Assembly (NCBI RefSeq): GCF_965638725.1
Contig: NC_134950.1
Location: forward strand, 24,146,932-24,210,931
DNA: 64,000 bases
Reading direction: 5' to 3'
Source of the DNA: Aptenodytes patagonicus
Lineage: Eukaryota; Chordata; Aves; Sphenisciformes; Spheniscidae
The notes beneath the pieces were generated by a model that was given only the letters and a program-made list of their open reading frames with translations, was not told the origin of the DNA and did no database searches. Shown here one piece after another: positions 63,901 through 64,000 of this stretch (position 1 is its first letter; the number at the start of each line of letters is the position of its first letter). Both the position numbers and the translations under genes were made by a program.

Positions 63901-64000
63901 TTGGAGGGACACCATCAATACCTGATAAATCCAAATCCTTGGTATGCTATAGCTGTTTTCATAACATGAAAAAGTTGAACAATTTTTAATTATAGCCTAT
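57989..64000 (-). other. VPS13B: VPS13B intron running off the right edge
   Basis: No exon with matching phase 0 donor and VPS13B-like sequence was found. Old repeat phrases occur at about 58806-58852 and 59088-59107. A GTAAGT-type donor on - at about 63567 follows a short open stretch, but its phase (2) does not fit the next exon and its flanks look repeat-derived. Confidence 0.6.
58806..58852. repeat. Old interspersed repeat fragment, SINE-like phrase
   Basis: Contains TAGGTCAATGAAGTTACATAA-like sequence followed by ATTTACGCCAGCTGAAGATCT. From memory this corresponds to a degraded copy of the phrase 'ATTTACACCAGCTGAGGATCTGGCCC' that is scattered through turtle, crocodilian and bird DNA. 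The family name is not certain. A related ending, GAACAGGATCAGGCCC, occurs at 59092-59107. Confidence 0.45.

Overview
The window is vertebrate nuclear DNA: AT-rich, intron-bearing, with one CpG island near 10.3-11.5 kb. Two genes can be read with confidence. The first is a complete COX6C (cytochrome c oxidase subunit 6C) on the + strand. The second is the 3' third of VPS13B (COH1) on the - strand. They converge 3' end to 3' end, as I recall for the human 8q22.2 locus. Protein divergence from the human forms as I remember them, together with several old interspersed-repeat signatures familiar from bird, crocodilian and turtle DNA, suggests a sauropsid. I cannot decide between bird, crocodilian and turtle from sequence alone.

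Layout. From 1 to about 10.3 kb lies intergenic DNA upstream of COX6C, with microsatellites, a MITE/SINE-like remnant near 5.7 kb and one candidate 29-nt microexon at 8.18 kb. The CpG island holds the COX6C promoter with a perfect NRF-1 core, and the non-coding first exon ends at 10992. COX6C coding exons lie at 12033-12146 and 13759-13878 (77 residues). A 3' UTR exon starts at 16631 with AATAAA at 16735. About 3 kb of intergenic DNA follows. The VPS13B 3' UTR (about 19.7-21.56 kb) and 19 consecutive VPS13B coding exons then run leftward from 57988 to 21561. All 18 exon junctions are in matching phase and give an unbroken 1,355-residue C-terminal portion followed by a TAA stop. From 57989 to the right edge there is only intron as far as I can see. 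The remaining roughly 2,640 N-terminal residues lie outside the window.

Functionally the two genes are unrelated. COX6C is a one-helix accessory subunit of mitochondrial complex IV. VPS13B is a Golgi-associated bridge-like lipid-transfer protein. The part encoded here covers the end of the adaptor-binding (VAB / SHR-BD) region, the ATG2-C-like helical region and the C-terminal PH-like domain. I found no CRISPR array, intact transposon, viral gene, or new multi-gene system. The observations worth checking are local ones: homopolymer tracts sitting on splice acceptors, a near-perfect hairpin repeat, a G-run in the VPS13B 3' UTR, and a candidate microexon.
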